A stretch of DNA of 64,000 bases from Anisodus tanguticus. Its lineage: Eukaryota; Streptophyta; Magnoliopsida; Solanales; Solanaceae. A model generated the notes under the pieces. That model had not been told where the DNA came from and did not search any database. It was given only the letters and a program-made list of their open reading frames with translations. The DNA lies in contig CM067550.1 of the NCBI GenBank assembly GCA_034509755.1, positions 4,271,001-4,335,000 of the forward strand, given 5' to 3'. This document shows positions 46,062 through 58,362 of the stretch, one piece after another. Made by a program: the position numbers and the translations under genes. Position 1 is the first letter of the stretch, and every line of letters begins with the position of its first letter.

Positions 46062-46402
46062 TTAAGAGTCCCACCTCAAAAATAGAATGGGAACACGGAT
46101 TCCTTATATGGACTTGGACAATCCTCATCCTATAAGTTAGCTTTTGAGATTGAGTTAGGCCCAAAATCCATTCTTTACATGATATCAAAGTCAGACCCAT
46201 TCCAATTCTTTGTTCACTGATGTTGGGCTCCCAAATTATATTGTCTACACTCCAGTTAACGAGGTCTGAGCGTGCGGGGGAGTGTTAAGAGTCCCACATC
46301 GGAAATGGAATGGAAACATGGGCTCCTTATATGGACTTGAACAATACTCACCCTACAAGTTAGCTTTTGGGGTTGAGTTAGGCCCAAGATAGATTCTTTA
46401 TA
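46062..46402 (+). mobile_element. complete TRIM retroelement, copy B
   Basis: Two LTRs of about 118-120 bp (46062-46179 and 46283-46402) flank a 103-bp interior. The interior starts with a PBS TGATATCAAAGTC resembling the initiator tRNA-Met primer site and ends with a polypurine tract GCGGGGGAG. A perfect 5-bp duplication CAATC (46057-46061 and 46403-46407) flanks it. Such miniature elements are non-autonomous. The 3' duplication overlaps the first base of the reversed stop codon of the SPH pseudogene, so it landed exactly at the end of that gene. Confidence 0.85.
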
Positions 46403-46406
46403 CAAT

Positions 46407-46786
46407 CTATGGCCACTTATACACTAAACTAAATTGGCCATTAATAACAAGATAAAGTCCATCTGGCCTTGCTTGTCCAAGGCATCTCCCACTGAAACAT
46501 CTGTGAGGATCTTTTGAAGGATCAAACACAACAAAATTCCCATGCAAATTTCCAGAAGTCAATTGACATTAAGCATTTGGATTATCAAGACTTGTATCAA
46601 TAGAAATATTAAGAACAAAACCAGCAGGGGCGTTGTCTCTACCAACATTTTTCCTTGGGCTATGCAATTGATAGTTAATGGAGCATTCAATATATTAGCA
46701 ACAGAAACTGGATAAAGTGTGGCTATAGAAGAAGTTAGAATTTGTAGAAGGACAAAATTTGGGAGATATAATTTGAAGGAATTCAT
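46407..46786 (-). pseudogene. SPH pseudogene, paralogue of the gene at 44278
   Basis: Minus strand from ATG 46786: MNSFKLYLPNFVLLQ, YPVSVANILNAPL, INCIAQGK, then a one-base deletion in the CCC run (paralogue TTTCCCTTGGG, here TTTCCTTGGG on the plus strand) shifts the frame after Lys. The rest is recognisable in the other frame: GFVLNISIDTSLDNPNA, a nonsense codon TAA where the paralogue has TCA (Ser), GNLHGNFVVFDPSKDPHRCF and the terminal LVYKWP. Two independent lesions make it non-functional. Confidence 0.9.
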
Positions 46787-47905
46787 GATTATTTTTTATG
46801 TTATGAGAAGGGTGTAAATTGTTACTTGGTTTTGTAGTTGTCATGTGGCTCACTTCTTAAGTAAGTTATGCAAGTAAAGATTAGGGTAATTAAACTGAGG
46901 TAAGGGAACTGATTTTATTTCCAAAATTTTCACAACACATAAAGGAAACTCAATATTTGATTATTAAAAGGATATTCTAAAAGAACTTTGTGATTTATTT
47001 GTTGCTCTTTTGGTGATAAAATTCAATAAGTATCTGATTAGATTATGTAGATCTCAGTCCAGCTTTAGCTGAGTATAGACCATTGGAAAAAGAGAGTGCG
47101 ATTTAAATATTTCAAGGCGTAAACTTGAAATTAACATCAATGTGGGATTTATTAAATTAAAAATTTTAAAATTAACTTTTATTTAAATTCCACTAGCATC
47201 ATTTCTGGGATGTCACACTCCATAGTGGTTATTTGTCTCTATGAATTATTATTGTCAATTGTTATTCCTTGTGTAACTGCTCTTTCTTCGTTATAATGTA
47301 TGAATCAATCGGTTATACTCTCACTTGAAAATCAAGATTTGATCAATAATGAGTTAAAATATCCTCACTCTAATTTTAGAAAAAATACATTTTCAAAGAC
47401 AGTGAGGAAAGAAAGAAGCACACTTTGAGTATTACGAAAAATTTAGCCCATTCCGATTTGCAGATTAAGTGTGAAGAATTCCACAAAATCAGTCCATCAT
47501 TTGCTATATTTTTGAAGATATTTTAAAATATTTTTGGTGTTCCAACTTCAAGCAAACTCTTAACTAGTTACTAGTCAATTGTTAAAGAGAAAAATTTTAC
47601 TATTTCATCACATTCTTCGCTTGTGCATAAATAGATATGCAATATATATCTTTTGCATAAGTTGGAATCATAGATGTTGTAAGTATAGGAGAAATAATTT
47701 TTTTGTTGTAAAGTTTAGTTGTCTTCAATATTTTATTTTTGGGGTAAGAGAACGATAGTTAGTATATATAGATACTGATGAACTTATTAGACGTCTTATC
47801 ATAATAGGATTATATCTTTCCTTTGTATTGAGTTTCTAGAAGAAATTACTTTATTGATTAAAAGAGAAACTTTTTTGAAGAGTTGGTTAAGTTCATACCG
47901 TCTTG
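46787..47905. other. upstream region of the SPH pseudogene and intergenic DNA
   Basis: No gene. The first 120 bases match the promoter of the 44278 gene. The rest is AT-rich without recognised features. Confidence 0.4.
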
Positions 47906-48252
47906 ATTTTTTGGCACCGCTTAACAATTTTTTTAAAGAATAACCTCCACTTAAAAAAAAATCCGTTAGGCAAAGCTTTTATTGACCATCAGGCATAATT
48001 GTGGGACATAAATTAGTTTAATGTACCTGCTCAATTGACCACAAGTCATGCCTTATAGGCAAGAGTTAAAACTTATGCCCGATGGGGCAATAGAGGGAAG
48101 CTTTTGTTGTCCATAAGCCATAACTTCAAGCTCTTGCTTATAAGGAAGGAGATCAAGACAGTGAAAGTTCTAGTCTTGCCAACGAATTTTTTCAAGTTAA
48201 GGTTATTTTTAAGGAAAATTATTTAGTGGGGACAAAAATTCAAGACGGGACA
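47906..48252. mobile_element. MITE with long imperfect inverted ends
   Basis: Left CGTCTTGATTTTTTGGCACC, TTTTTAAAGAATAACCTCC and AAAAAATCCGTTAGGCAA pair with right-end minus-strand CGTCTTGAATTTTTGTCCCC, CTTAAAAATAACCTTAAC and AAAAAATTCGTTGGCAA. The inverted repeat is about 80 bp. Non-coding interior with repeated CTTATGCC/GGCATAA motifs. No target duplication was resolved. Confidence 0.6.
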
Positions 48253-48653
48253 CTTTGGGTTCCTAATTATAGACTTATCAACCTTTAGAAAAGAAAGAAA
48301 TGATATTACTATGCCGTTGAAACTTTTATATTGCATCCATCAAAAAGAGAAACACAAATGAAATTTAGCTTTTAGTACGTGTCACCCTTAATTAAAAACC
48401 TTAAATTACAATTACCAAACTAATATACAATCCACCATTTTGAATTCTGATATTTCCTCTGCTAATAACAGTCTTCTCACTTCACAATCCTCCCTAAAGT
48501 GGCTATTTTTGTTGTTATGCCACAATAAGGTGTAGGTAAGTGGTTAACTCTGAAATTTTTAAGATCTGCCTGGAGTTAGAAGAGTAAATGCATGGGGATT
48601 TTCCAGTATGACTAAAGAACACACTTTATACCATCTTATGTTAAATATCTTTC
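48253..48653. other. 3' flank of the RRM-like gene
   Basis: Non-coding. The 3' UTR of the minus-strand gene probably covers the last 150 bases. Confidence 0.35.
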
Positions 48654-51438
48654 TTATACATCAGCATAAAAGTTATCGACAAGTTCTGTTAAAGCAGTAT
48701 CATCTTCCCCTAAATTCAGCAGCATGCTGTTGAATGCGGTTTTCAAATGTTTTCTCCCCTCTGGTTGACTCCAGAGAACGTTAAGCACATCCGGGGGATA
48801 GACAGATGCAGGCTTAGCTACCAACTGTTGACCTTCTACTTCCATTCCGTTCAGCCTTCGCACGTACAAAATCATATCAGAAAAGAGGATGAGGAAGCAA
48901 ATGCCTAATTAAAGGAAACCAATATTGGATAAGCAAACAGCTTACCTGTTTAAAATCTCTAACACTCTTGGCCATTCAGCAAATTTGAAATGCACATCCA
49001 CGCTGTCATTTGTTCTCGGGAAGAATAGTCTAGTCTTTCCCATTTTTTTGCAAACAGAGATCACTTTACTCAATGCAGGGATATGTATATTTGATATCCT
49101 TACAACGGTTGATCTTGGTGCATCGATTCTCAAGATTGATAGTCTCTTTCCAAGCACGATCAATGAATGCTTCTCAATAGCAATTTCTTTGCCCTCTACT
49201 GTCTGCCAGAAGAAGGTTTTAAATGTAAATAACTGCAATTGCTAGCATAACAAATCCACTTTGTTAAGAAAACTCAAAAGAGGGAAACGAGGAAAGTTAT
49301 TCCATTAGAAGCAAATTACCTCAAATTCCACATAAGCAACAGAGCTTGACGAACCAAAGAAAATCCCAGTTATGTTGCTTCTGCAGAAGGCTAGAGCTTC
49401 TTCAATGTCATGAAAGGACAAATTCTGCTTCAATTCTTTTATCATAATTGTCCTTGAAGGATGCTTTACTAATGAGGTGGGAACTTCTGGATAACCAATT
49501 AAATCAGGTATACACATCCTCTCTCTCCCTTTCGGAGGAGAAGTGGCCTCCATAACTACTGCATTCTTAATGATCACATCAGTTTTTTTAAGAGCCTCTT
49601 GCCTTCCTTCCTCTGACTGCAAAAGCCAAAAAATAGTAAACGGAAACGAGAACATGAAATGGCTGTGCACATCATGAGTCCACACTTCCACCGTAGTAAA
49701 AAGATGGAGACATTTTATTCAAAGCAACACAAAGTTGGTGCTGAACATATCATTTTGTGCAAGTCGTTTGAACATAGAGGATGTATTGAAAAATAATCCG
49801 TTTGCGTACCAGTTACATATATTTTTCAAAATATTCAGTGTTAAAATTGGTATAGCATTTTGTTTCTGTTTTTGTATTTCTTTTTGTGCTTGTGCTTTTT
49901 TTCCTTTTTGTTTCTTGTTGCTCTACAATTTGAATAGACAACTTAGAAAGTCGAGAACACACCCTGAAGAAAAATGGTCAAAGACCAGAGTACTGAAAAC
50001 GTACCTCAAAATAAACGTGTGCAACTTTAAAATTAGTCGATTTGACACTTGGAAACACAACCTTCGTAATAGCCCCACAACCCTTGAAAACACTAGAGAC
50101 ATCACTTTTTGTAGCTTTTACGTTCACGAACTTTATAGTCATTTTATTTTCATCTGATAACTTTTTAGATAAAGAGGCATTCTCACCCTTGTTCACGTCA
50201 CCTTTTTCCCTCAAACATGCAATCTCTTGGTTAGATAGCCTACTGTTTTCCTGCTTTCCAATCACATCCTGAGATGAAGTCTTTCTTTTTTTGCTGTCAA
50301 GTGTCTGCTTATCGGTTTGTGTTTGGATGCTGCTATTTGCACTTCTTTCCGTATGTCTGACAACAACAATTTCCTCAGGCCTAACAACAGATGGCTCCCG
50401 AGGAGGCACCTCCAGCTCACTAATACATTGTATTAAGCTCTTTATGTTAGAAGAATTATTGGAGACTGATGAAATTTCGTCCATTTTGGACTCAGAATGT
50501 GAGATCGGAATAGGGATGTCTTCAGCTGGATGGTGTTCATTTGCAGAGAAAACTGATTTTTTTACAAGAACATCCCGCCATTTGTCGGTTACTTCACTCG
50601 ATAAGAAACTATTAGAATGTGCAACCTGCTTGAGATTGGATGTTCCATTCTTCTCAAAAATTGAAAAAATGTCTCTTAATACTTCTTTTTTTTGCATTTG
50701 GTCATTCTTAGCCTCCAACTCTGGTTCTTTATTTCTTTTTTCCTGAGAAACATCTACTAAGCTGGCAACCCTTTCTGAATTACTCCTTCCAAGTTCTAAA
50801 TTTGACGAAAATTTACACAACTCTTCCTTAGATTTTGACAGGACCTCTCCACCAGAACTGATTTCTAGAATCGATGATACTTCCTCAGCTAGCAATTGTT
50901 TTCTCTCTTTCTCAACTAACTCTGAATGATTGAAAACGTTAAACAGTTGAACACCGTCATTGGAATTGGCTTTTCCGCAGATAGATGATGCACCAGAAGA
51001 CATGCCATTTACCCCATAGTCGGCGCTTCCTTCACATTCTTTTGAAGAGATATTTAGCAATTCTTCAGGCCCAACTGAATTTGAAGTGTTTTTCATATTA
51101 ACAACCTCAAAAGCTTTACTCTCGTCTGCATAAGAAGACTTAAATGTTTCACTGTCAACATTTTCTTCTGTATTAGTAATAGATGTCTTTTCTGAATGAC
51201 TTGTAATCTCAACATTATTCATACTTCCAGTATCATGACTATCAGCAGATACAACATTATCAGAATCCTTAAGATCAGAAGTGGAAGTTAATGCATGAGT
51301 GCTACTTCTCTTCTGCTCCATAAGACTTCCAAAAATCTTATTTTTAGTTACTTGAAGAATGGCTACCAAACTATTCCACGGACCTACTTCCTTCTGGACA
51401 TGTGTTTCTCTAGGAAAGACCCCTTCATTTTCAGTCAT
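48654..51438 (-). CDS. uncharacterised protein with RRM-like repeats, at least four exons
   Basis: Minus-strand exons 51438-50005, 49616-49320, 49202-48946 and 48855-48654 join with correct GT-AG sites and phases to 729 residues from the ATG at 51438. The first 400 residues are Ser/Asn/Glu-rich and look disordered (SADSHDTGS, many SNS and SEE motifs). RRM-like units follow: KFVNVKATKSDVSSVFKGCG with FKVAHVYFE, then RTIMIKELKQNLSFHDIEEA with GSSSSVAYVEFE, then VVRISNIHIPALSKVISV with VDVHFKFAEWPRV and LNGMEVEGQQLVA. RNP aromatic positions are only partly kept, so RNA binding is an inference. Upstream 5' exons may exist (51543-51720 has splice-like sites), so the true N-terminus is uncertain. 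I do not recognise a named family. Confidence 0.75.
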
Positions 51439-52084
51439 ATGCCTATAACAACAATGATTCGAGGTATGTGTCAGAACACATGAGATATTATAGGATAAAC
51501 TTGTTTCAGAAATAAAAGTATTTCTTGTTACAAAATGAAAATAAAAAACAGATACATACCGCTCAAATACGCAAAATACCTTAGACTTTGCAAGCTGAAG
51601 CAACTATATTATTAGAAACAAAGAGCAAAAAGAAGAAATAAGAAAAGCACCCTGTAATTAAGATATAACATTACTGCAGACACTGGGTAAGCCAAAGAAG
51701 TGAAAAAGCAATTGATCTGCATGAAATTAGTCCATTACTAGCATGATATGCATTTTCCATCTCGGAGCATTGCAACCAAATCCCAATTCAACCTTCTAAC
51801 TTTGTTTTAGAAAATTGCACTGTCTATACTTTAGATACCTAACATTCATGATGTGGGTGTAGATATAGAGGTCGAATTCTTCATCACATAAATTTTAGGA
51901 TTCGGGGCTACATATCGAAATACGGGTGCTAGGATATTGCTAATAAATGTATATTACAACATATAAGTCGTAATGCAAGTATATATTTCGCACAACTAAT
52001 CAAAGTTATTAAATTAAAGCTAGTATAATTAAATTCTTGTAAATACTTAATACTTTATCATCGGTTATTTCGTACGACATAAGT

Positions 52085-52085
<1 letters not shown>
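51439..52085 (-). other. likely 5' UTR or first intron of the RRM-like gene
   Basis: Acceptor-like TTATAG lies just upstream of the ATG, and a donor-like GTATGT at about 51560 follows a short open stretch. These suggest at least one upstream exon, but no conserved protein was recognised. Confidence 0.35.
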
Positions 52086-52116
<31 letters not shown>

Positions 52117-52117
52117 G
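52086..52117. repeat. (TA)n microsatellite
   Basis: A run of about 15 TA units follows a T-rich tract. Likely polymorphic. Confidence 0.8.
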
Positions 52118-53094
52118 GTGCAATCTGATGGTATGCCTGGTGAAACTAAACATGCATTGCATATATCCTGTGTTACTTCTAAAATATATTAAACCTTTAG
52201 TAGGGTATTTATCCATAGTTCAACCTTATGTTGACTCTATCGCTAGTTTCATCAATTAACACAATATTATCTACAAAAAATATACACCACGAAACCTCAG
52301 CTTGTATATCCCTAGTGTAACACATGGTTATAGACAACTCCATTGTATCTTCTTCTATTGTACATATACTAGTGAAGGCCGGAGGCTGATTTGGTTTAAA
52401 TCCCTATCTCATGTTCATAAAGTTATCAATTCTAAGATCCAGAAATTTGAAGTTAAGCTATACATAAAACCAACAAACTCGAGAATTATTCTATTCAAAT
52501 TCAGATATGAAACTCAAATTGTCGCTTATTGAAAAATAAACCATGTACCTTACCACTAAAGTAGTAAAGTTTAGTTGGCAGTTAGGCTAAACTGCACAAC
52601 TAAGCAATTATACCATAAATTAAACATAACAAACGAAAAGAGGAATCATATACATTTTTAAGCTTAAATCAAGTGATAATTAATCAATATTATCTCTAAT
52701 AATTAATTGAAAAGTAGCAGTACGAGAATATAATATTCACATCTCTACTATCTCTAGTACCCAATCCTGATTTCAGAATGTTATCTATGCATCTGCTTAC
52801 GATTTTATGGATAACAAGATAGGATCAAACTCAAACAAAATACATTACATGTAAATGTAGAATCACATGACCGGAAGTCTTGAAGAACAAAACTGTCACA
52901 TAGAATATCCTGATCATAATTTAAATGTCAGAATTTTAAATTGAATTGAACACCATAGATAATCTCAAATTTTCTGAATCTAATAAACAAAAGAAACAAC
53001 CTTTAAGTTGGTCTCAACTTAGAGTTCCTAAAAAGATGCAAAGCGTGCCAAATTTGAAAGACGAAAATTTTGATTTGGTTAAGAGCTAGTGCTT
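52118..53094. other. AT-rich intergenic DNA, no gene seen
   Basis: No exon or RNA gene was recognised. The short frame at 52302-52532 has no similarity I know. Confidence 0.4.
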
Positions 53095-53408
53095 AGATTT
53101 AAGATTTCAAATATTTGGAGTTTGTTTTCGCTCCAAGGTTACTGCCAAAACCAAAAGCAAAGAAAAAAAAGGAAAAAAGAAGGAAAGAAAAAGTCCAAGA
53201 GTGGCAAAGTTATAGAAGTAGAAGAAAATGAAAAATTGGAGAAAAGGAATGGAAAAAGAGAGGAAGAGAAGGCAACAATTTAAGTCATAAAACAGAGGAA
53301 GAAAAGGAAAAAATTACTAGAAAGAAATGAGAAATTGGAGAAAAGAAAAAAGAGGAAGAGAAGGCAACGATACAAGTCATATAACAGAGGAAGAAAAGGA
53401 AAAAAGTA
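53095..53408. repeat. purine-rich degenerate tandem repeat, target of the gypsy element
   Basis: Units of about 75 bp with AGAAAGAAATGAGAAATTGG, AGAGGAAGAGAAGGCAAC and CAGAGGAAGAAAAGGAAAAA recur at about 53220, 53285-53350 and 53375. The same array resumes after the gypsy insertion (CCAGAAAGAAATGAAAGG at 58854). Confidence 0.65.
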
Positions 53409-53893
53409 TGTAATGATCTCAACTCAAATCCAACAATTAACCAATAGAAATTGAAGAACAATAGTTTTTGGGACAATTTTCAATTTATATTAAAACTGGT
53501 AAAATGGAACTCAAATTAAAGAGAAAAGAACACTGAATTAAACTACAATAAAATACTATATAAGCCGCCATTGATGAGTATGATCTGCAGAAGAAGAAGC
53601 GAAAAGAGGTTTAGGGATTGAGAGAGGGAAAGAGCATGAGGAAGATGATGAAAAAGGTGAGAAAATGACCTGATGCAAAAAACTACCCTCTCCTGTCCAT
53701 TTCGTCGTTATAACAGCCATAACGATTCAGCTGACATGGCGAAATCCAAGCCCTCCAGCTAATTTAATGGAAGTTAAATCTGAGCCATTGATTTCAATTA
53801 TTAGTTACTTCCTCTGTTCCGCTTCTCAGCATCGAGCCTCAGCAACAACATTACTTTTGTGACATTTTTCTAGCATTTCTTAGGATCATTACA
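53409..53893 (-). repeat. 3' LTR of the gypsy element
   Basis: 485 bp, starts TGTAATGATCTC and ends AGGATCATTACA. Differs from the 5' LTR at scattered single bases and one short indel (GATGCAAAAAACT versus GATGCGAAAACT). Confidence 0.95.
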
Positions 53894-53922
53894 TACCCCA
53901 CTGCTGCAAACAATCCTTGACC

Positions 53923-56900
53923 TCAAGGATGATTATCAAAATCTGGAAACTTAGCTTTAAGGAATTGATAATCTTCCCACGTAGCATCCTCTGGAGGTAG
54001 ATTGGACCATTGAACCAATACTCGAACCACAACCATGTTGTTCCTTTTAATCATCTGCCTTTGTAGTATAGCCATTGGTTTAACTAGAAATTGACCATCA
54101 TCCCCAGTGCTTGGCAAAACAGTCTGTACCACCAATCTATTGCCCACTTTCTTCTTAAGAAGTGAAACATGGAATACTGGATGAACCTTACTTTCAGGAG
54201 GAAGAGCCAGTCTATAAGCAACATTACCCACTCTAGCTAGTACTTGAAAGGGACCATAATACTTGGAACTGAGCTTCAAGTTTCTCCTTAAAGCAATGGA
54301 AGCTTGCCTATAAGGTTGTAACTTCAAATACACCATATCCCCTACCTGGAACTCCCTATCAGTTCTCCTTCTGTCAGCATAGTACTTCATTCTCTCTTGA
54401 GCCTGACCCAAATTTTCCTTCAGCAGTTGTTGCATCTGTTGTCTCCCCATGATGACATCTTCAGCAACTAGTACAACAGTCTCTAGCAAGGGTCCAAGAG
54501 ATAGTTGTGGAGGTGAGTATCCACAAAGCTTCAAAATGTGTGCATTGCAAGTGTGTGGAAATTGGTATTGTACCACCACTCAGCTGCATGTAACCAATGC
54601 TTCCAGTGGGTTGGTCTACTAGCAGTCATGCACCTTAGGTAGTTTTCTAGGCATTTGTTCACCCTCTCAGTTTGACCATCACTCTGTGGATGGTATGCAG
54701 TGCTATAATATAGTTGATTGCCAAAAATTACTGAGAAACACCTTATCCCTGTCAGTAACAATAGACTCAGGTGTGCCATGTAAACAATGCACCCTTTTCC
54801 AAAAAACATCAGCCACGGTTGCAGCAGTGTAAGGATGGGCAAGTGCTATGAAATGAGCATACTTGGTCATCCTGTCTACAACCACTAATATCACATCCTT
54901 GCCTCTAGATTTTGGCAAACCTTCAATGAAGTCCATCTTTATATGACTCCAAGTTTGATTAGGAATGGGAAGAGGTTGGGGGAGGCCTGGATAAGCCATG
55001 TTCTCTTCCTTACTTCTGTGACAAACATCACAACTAGACACATATGCAATGATCATTTGTTTCATTCTAGGCCAATAAAAGAACCGAGCCAGTCTTTTAA
55101 GTGTGCCAAGCTGTCCTGAGTGACCTCCCATAGGAGAGTCATGAAAGGTTGATATCAACTGGTTCCTGAGGCCCCCATTAGCTCCAACATATGTCTTACT
55201 TCTTCTGAGGATGCCTGAAGCATAATGCCATTTACTTGGCCCTTCTAATTCAGCTGCAACCTGAGAAATCATCTCCATAGCTTGAGTATCTCCTTCATAA
55301 CTTGTATGTATCTCTTGCATCCATGAGGGAATGGACACACTAATTGCTAACAACTGACTTTGATACTTGTCAGTGCTAGAATCAGTCTCATGTTGTCTAG
55401 ACAGTGCCATCAGCCACCCTGTTCTCTGTACCCCTTTTAAACTGTACCTCATAATCTAATCCAAGCAACTAAGTCATGCCCTTCTGTTGTATTCCTGAAG
55501 TCACCTTCTGCTCTAAAAGAAACATCAGACTGTGATGGTCAGTCCTAACTACAAAATGCTGATACTGTAAGTAGTGCCTCCATTTGTCCACAGCATTCAG
55601 CAAGGCTAAGTATTCTTTCTCATAAATTGACTTGTCCCTGTATTTGAGAGCCAGCACCTTACTAAAATAAGCAATTGGTCTTCCTTCTTGCATCAACACA
55701 CCTCCAATACCTCCATGGCTAACATCAGTCTCTACAATGAACTCTTTAGAATAATCAGGAAGTATCAAAACTGGGGTAGAAGACATAGCTTTTTTGAGTG
55801 CCTCAAAGGCCAGTTCAGCCTCATCATTCCACTTGAATGCATCCTTTTTCAACAAATCAGTAAGTGGCCTGCATATAGTTCCATAGTTAGCTACACACTT
55901 CCTGTAATAACCAGTTAAGCCCAAAAACCCTCTGAGGGCTCTGAGAGTAGTTGGCCTAAGCCAATTCAACATAGCTTGTATCTTAGTTGGGTCAGTGGAT
56001 ACCCCTTCCTTAGTTATCACATGTCCCAAATATTCAACCTTAGGCTGACCAAAAGAGCATTTGGATTTCTTAGCAAACAATGAGTTCCTCTTCAGGGTGT
56101 CAAATACAACATCTAAGTGCTTAACATGCTCACTTACAGACAGGCTATAGACTAGGATATCATCAAAAAATACCAAAACAAACTTCCTAAGAAATGGTTG
56201 GAAAACCTTATTCATCCAATCTTGGAAGGTTGCTGGTGCATTGGTCAGCCCAAAGGGCATGACCTTGAACTCATAATGACCCGTGTGAGTCCTAAAAGCT
56301 GTCTTGTGCACATCTTCTATTCTCATCCTAATCTGATGGTAACCAGCCCTCAAGTCAACCTTTGAAAACACCATAGCCCCATGCAGTTCATCTAGCAAGT
56401 CATCAACAATTGGGATGGGAAACTTGTCTTTGATTGTTATCTCATTTAGTCCCCTATAATCCACACAGAATCTCCAAGTACCATCCTTATTTTTGACAAG
56501 AAGAGCTGGTGAAGAGAATGGAGATTGACTCTGCTGGATTATACCATTAGTGAGCATCTCCTTGACTTGCTTCTCTAATTCATCCTTCTGGTAAAAGTTG
56601 TATCTATAGGGTCTCAAGCTGACAGGTAGAGCCCCAGGTTTCAGTGGTATGGAGTGGTCTAATGCTCTAGCAGGAGGTAATGACTTGGGTTCTGCAAAAA
56701 CATCAGGGTATTTTGTCCAACACACTTTGCACTGCTTCTTCTACTGTGTCTTGCTCACCTTGCACGATTGAGCTCATCATAAACAGGTGAGCAATGAGAG
56801 CCTGTCCTTTCTTTATCATTTTGCCCATTGTAATACTTGAAATCATACTGAGTTTGCTGTCTTCTGAGATACCATGGAGCACCAGTTTGTTACCCTTTCT

Positions 56901-58318
56901 TCTAATAGTAATACAGTTCCTCTCATGATCAAACTTTGTGGGGTTATGTTTCTTCATTCAATCATTCCCTAAAACAATATCACACCCACCCAATGGAATG
57001 ATAAGTAAGTTCCCCTGAAATGACCTTCCTTGCATTTTCCATAAGAATTCCTTGCAATGTGAAGTGGTCATGACATAGCTGCCATCAGCTACTGTCACTC
57101 TCACTGGTGGACAAGAGTTGGGTTAATAACCAGTTTCTTTGACAGTGTTCATGTCAATGAAACTATGGGTAGCTCCTGAGTCAATCAACACAGTTAATTT
57201 CCTGTTCTTCACAATTACCCTGACCAATATAGTGTTTACTCCTTGGTTATCTCCTGATAGGGCATTCATACACACAACACCTAATACTTCTTGCTCTAAC
57301 TCACCCTCAATAATTAGAGCAGTGCAAGGTTGTTCCTCAGTAATCTCAGCAGGTGTAGAATTAACTTCTACTTCTCCCAGTATGCAATTTAGTTGTTCCT
57401 TTGACATTGGTGCCCTGGAGCATATTTTTCCCCACACCTAAAGCACAGATGATTACTCTTCCTATACTCATATACTTCAGGAGTAAGCCTGAACCCAGTA
57501 GGCCTAGTAGTAGTCACAGTAGGGGCTTTGACAATTGGGTAAGTACTAGGTTTAGAGGTGTACTTAGCAGCTGCCTTAGCCTTCCTCTCAGCCACTTCAA
57601 TAGCCTTTTCCTGCAGTATAGCCTGCTCAATAGCAAGCCTCAATGTAGTTGGTTTAAGCAGCTTGACACCCACCTTGATGTCTTCCTTCAATGCTCCCAC
57701 AAAACTAGATAAAAAATGAGATTCATCTAGGTGTGGGTTTCTCACTAACATGTGAGCCTTCTCTTCAAACTGAGCCAAAAATTCATCCAGAGTCCCCACT
57801 TGGCTCAACTTGTTGAATTCCTCTACTACATCTACCATCAGCTCTTCACTAAACATTACAACCAATTCCTCTTTGAATTCAGCCCAATTAATAACTCCCC
57901 TACTCAATACTAGGGAGTGGTACCACATCTCGGCTACCCCATCCAAGTATAGTGTTGCAGCATCAACTTTTTGTTCTTCCTGAGTTCTACACAAGCTAAA
58001 GTACCTTTCACACTTTCGTAACCATACCTTAGGTTCCAAGCCCTCAAAAGTAGGAAGTTGCCACTTAGGAGGAGTCTGCACCACTGCTTGTGGTCTGAAC
58101 TGCCTACCCTCTGAACTGGTAATGGAAGGATTCCATCACCTTAGCTCGACTAGGAGGCCTTTCTAGTGTAGTCAATCGATCGAGAATCAGCTTCAATGTC
58201 CCTTGTATACCCCTCTGAGTCTGCGGCAGTGCCTGTTGCCCAGCCGTTAACCCAGCCAACACTTCATCATGTTGTGACAACTTTGCATCCATTGTTTGTA
58301 GTCTAGTGCCTTCCGCCA
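53923..58318 (-). pseudogene. gypsy gag-pol polyprotein, frameshifted
   Basis: From an ATG at 58318: gag N-terminus to a stop at 58104, then gag in another frame (LYLDGVAEMWYHSL, zinc knuckle CFRCGEKYAPGHQC near 57420). Protease VLIDSGATHSFID near 57160 is followed by a TAA/TAG break at 57123 and a second stop at 56955. RT with WRFCVDYRGLNEI and FFDDILVYS (56173-56147, usually FIDD) is followed by RNase H TDVSHGGIGGVL. A stop at 55469 precedes the integrase zinc part (HDSPMGGHSG, CDVCHRSK) and DDE core (MDFIEGLPKS, YHPQSDGQTERVN). A further shift comes near 54560, and a chromodomain-like end (VLVQWSNLPPEDATWEDY) is at 54030-53930. At least five lesions make it inactive in cis. Confidence 0.93.
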
Positions 58319-58362
58319 TTTCCTTACCCACAAGCAGCAGAATCGAATGCTCTGATACCAAT

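Noticed and set aside
50291..50746. Plus-strand 151-codon frame opposite the RRM-like gene
   Set aside because: It is antisense to a long minus-strand exon with clean splice sites. Its Ser/Leu composition is that of an antisense shadow.
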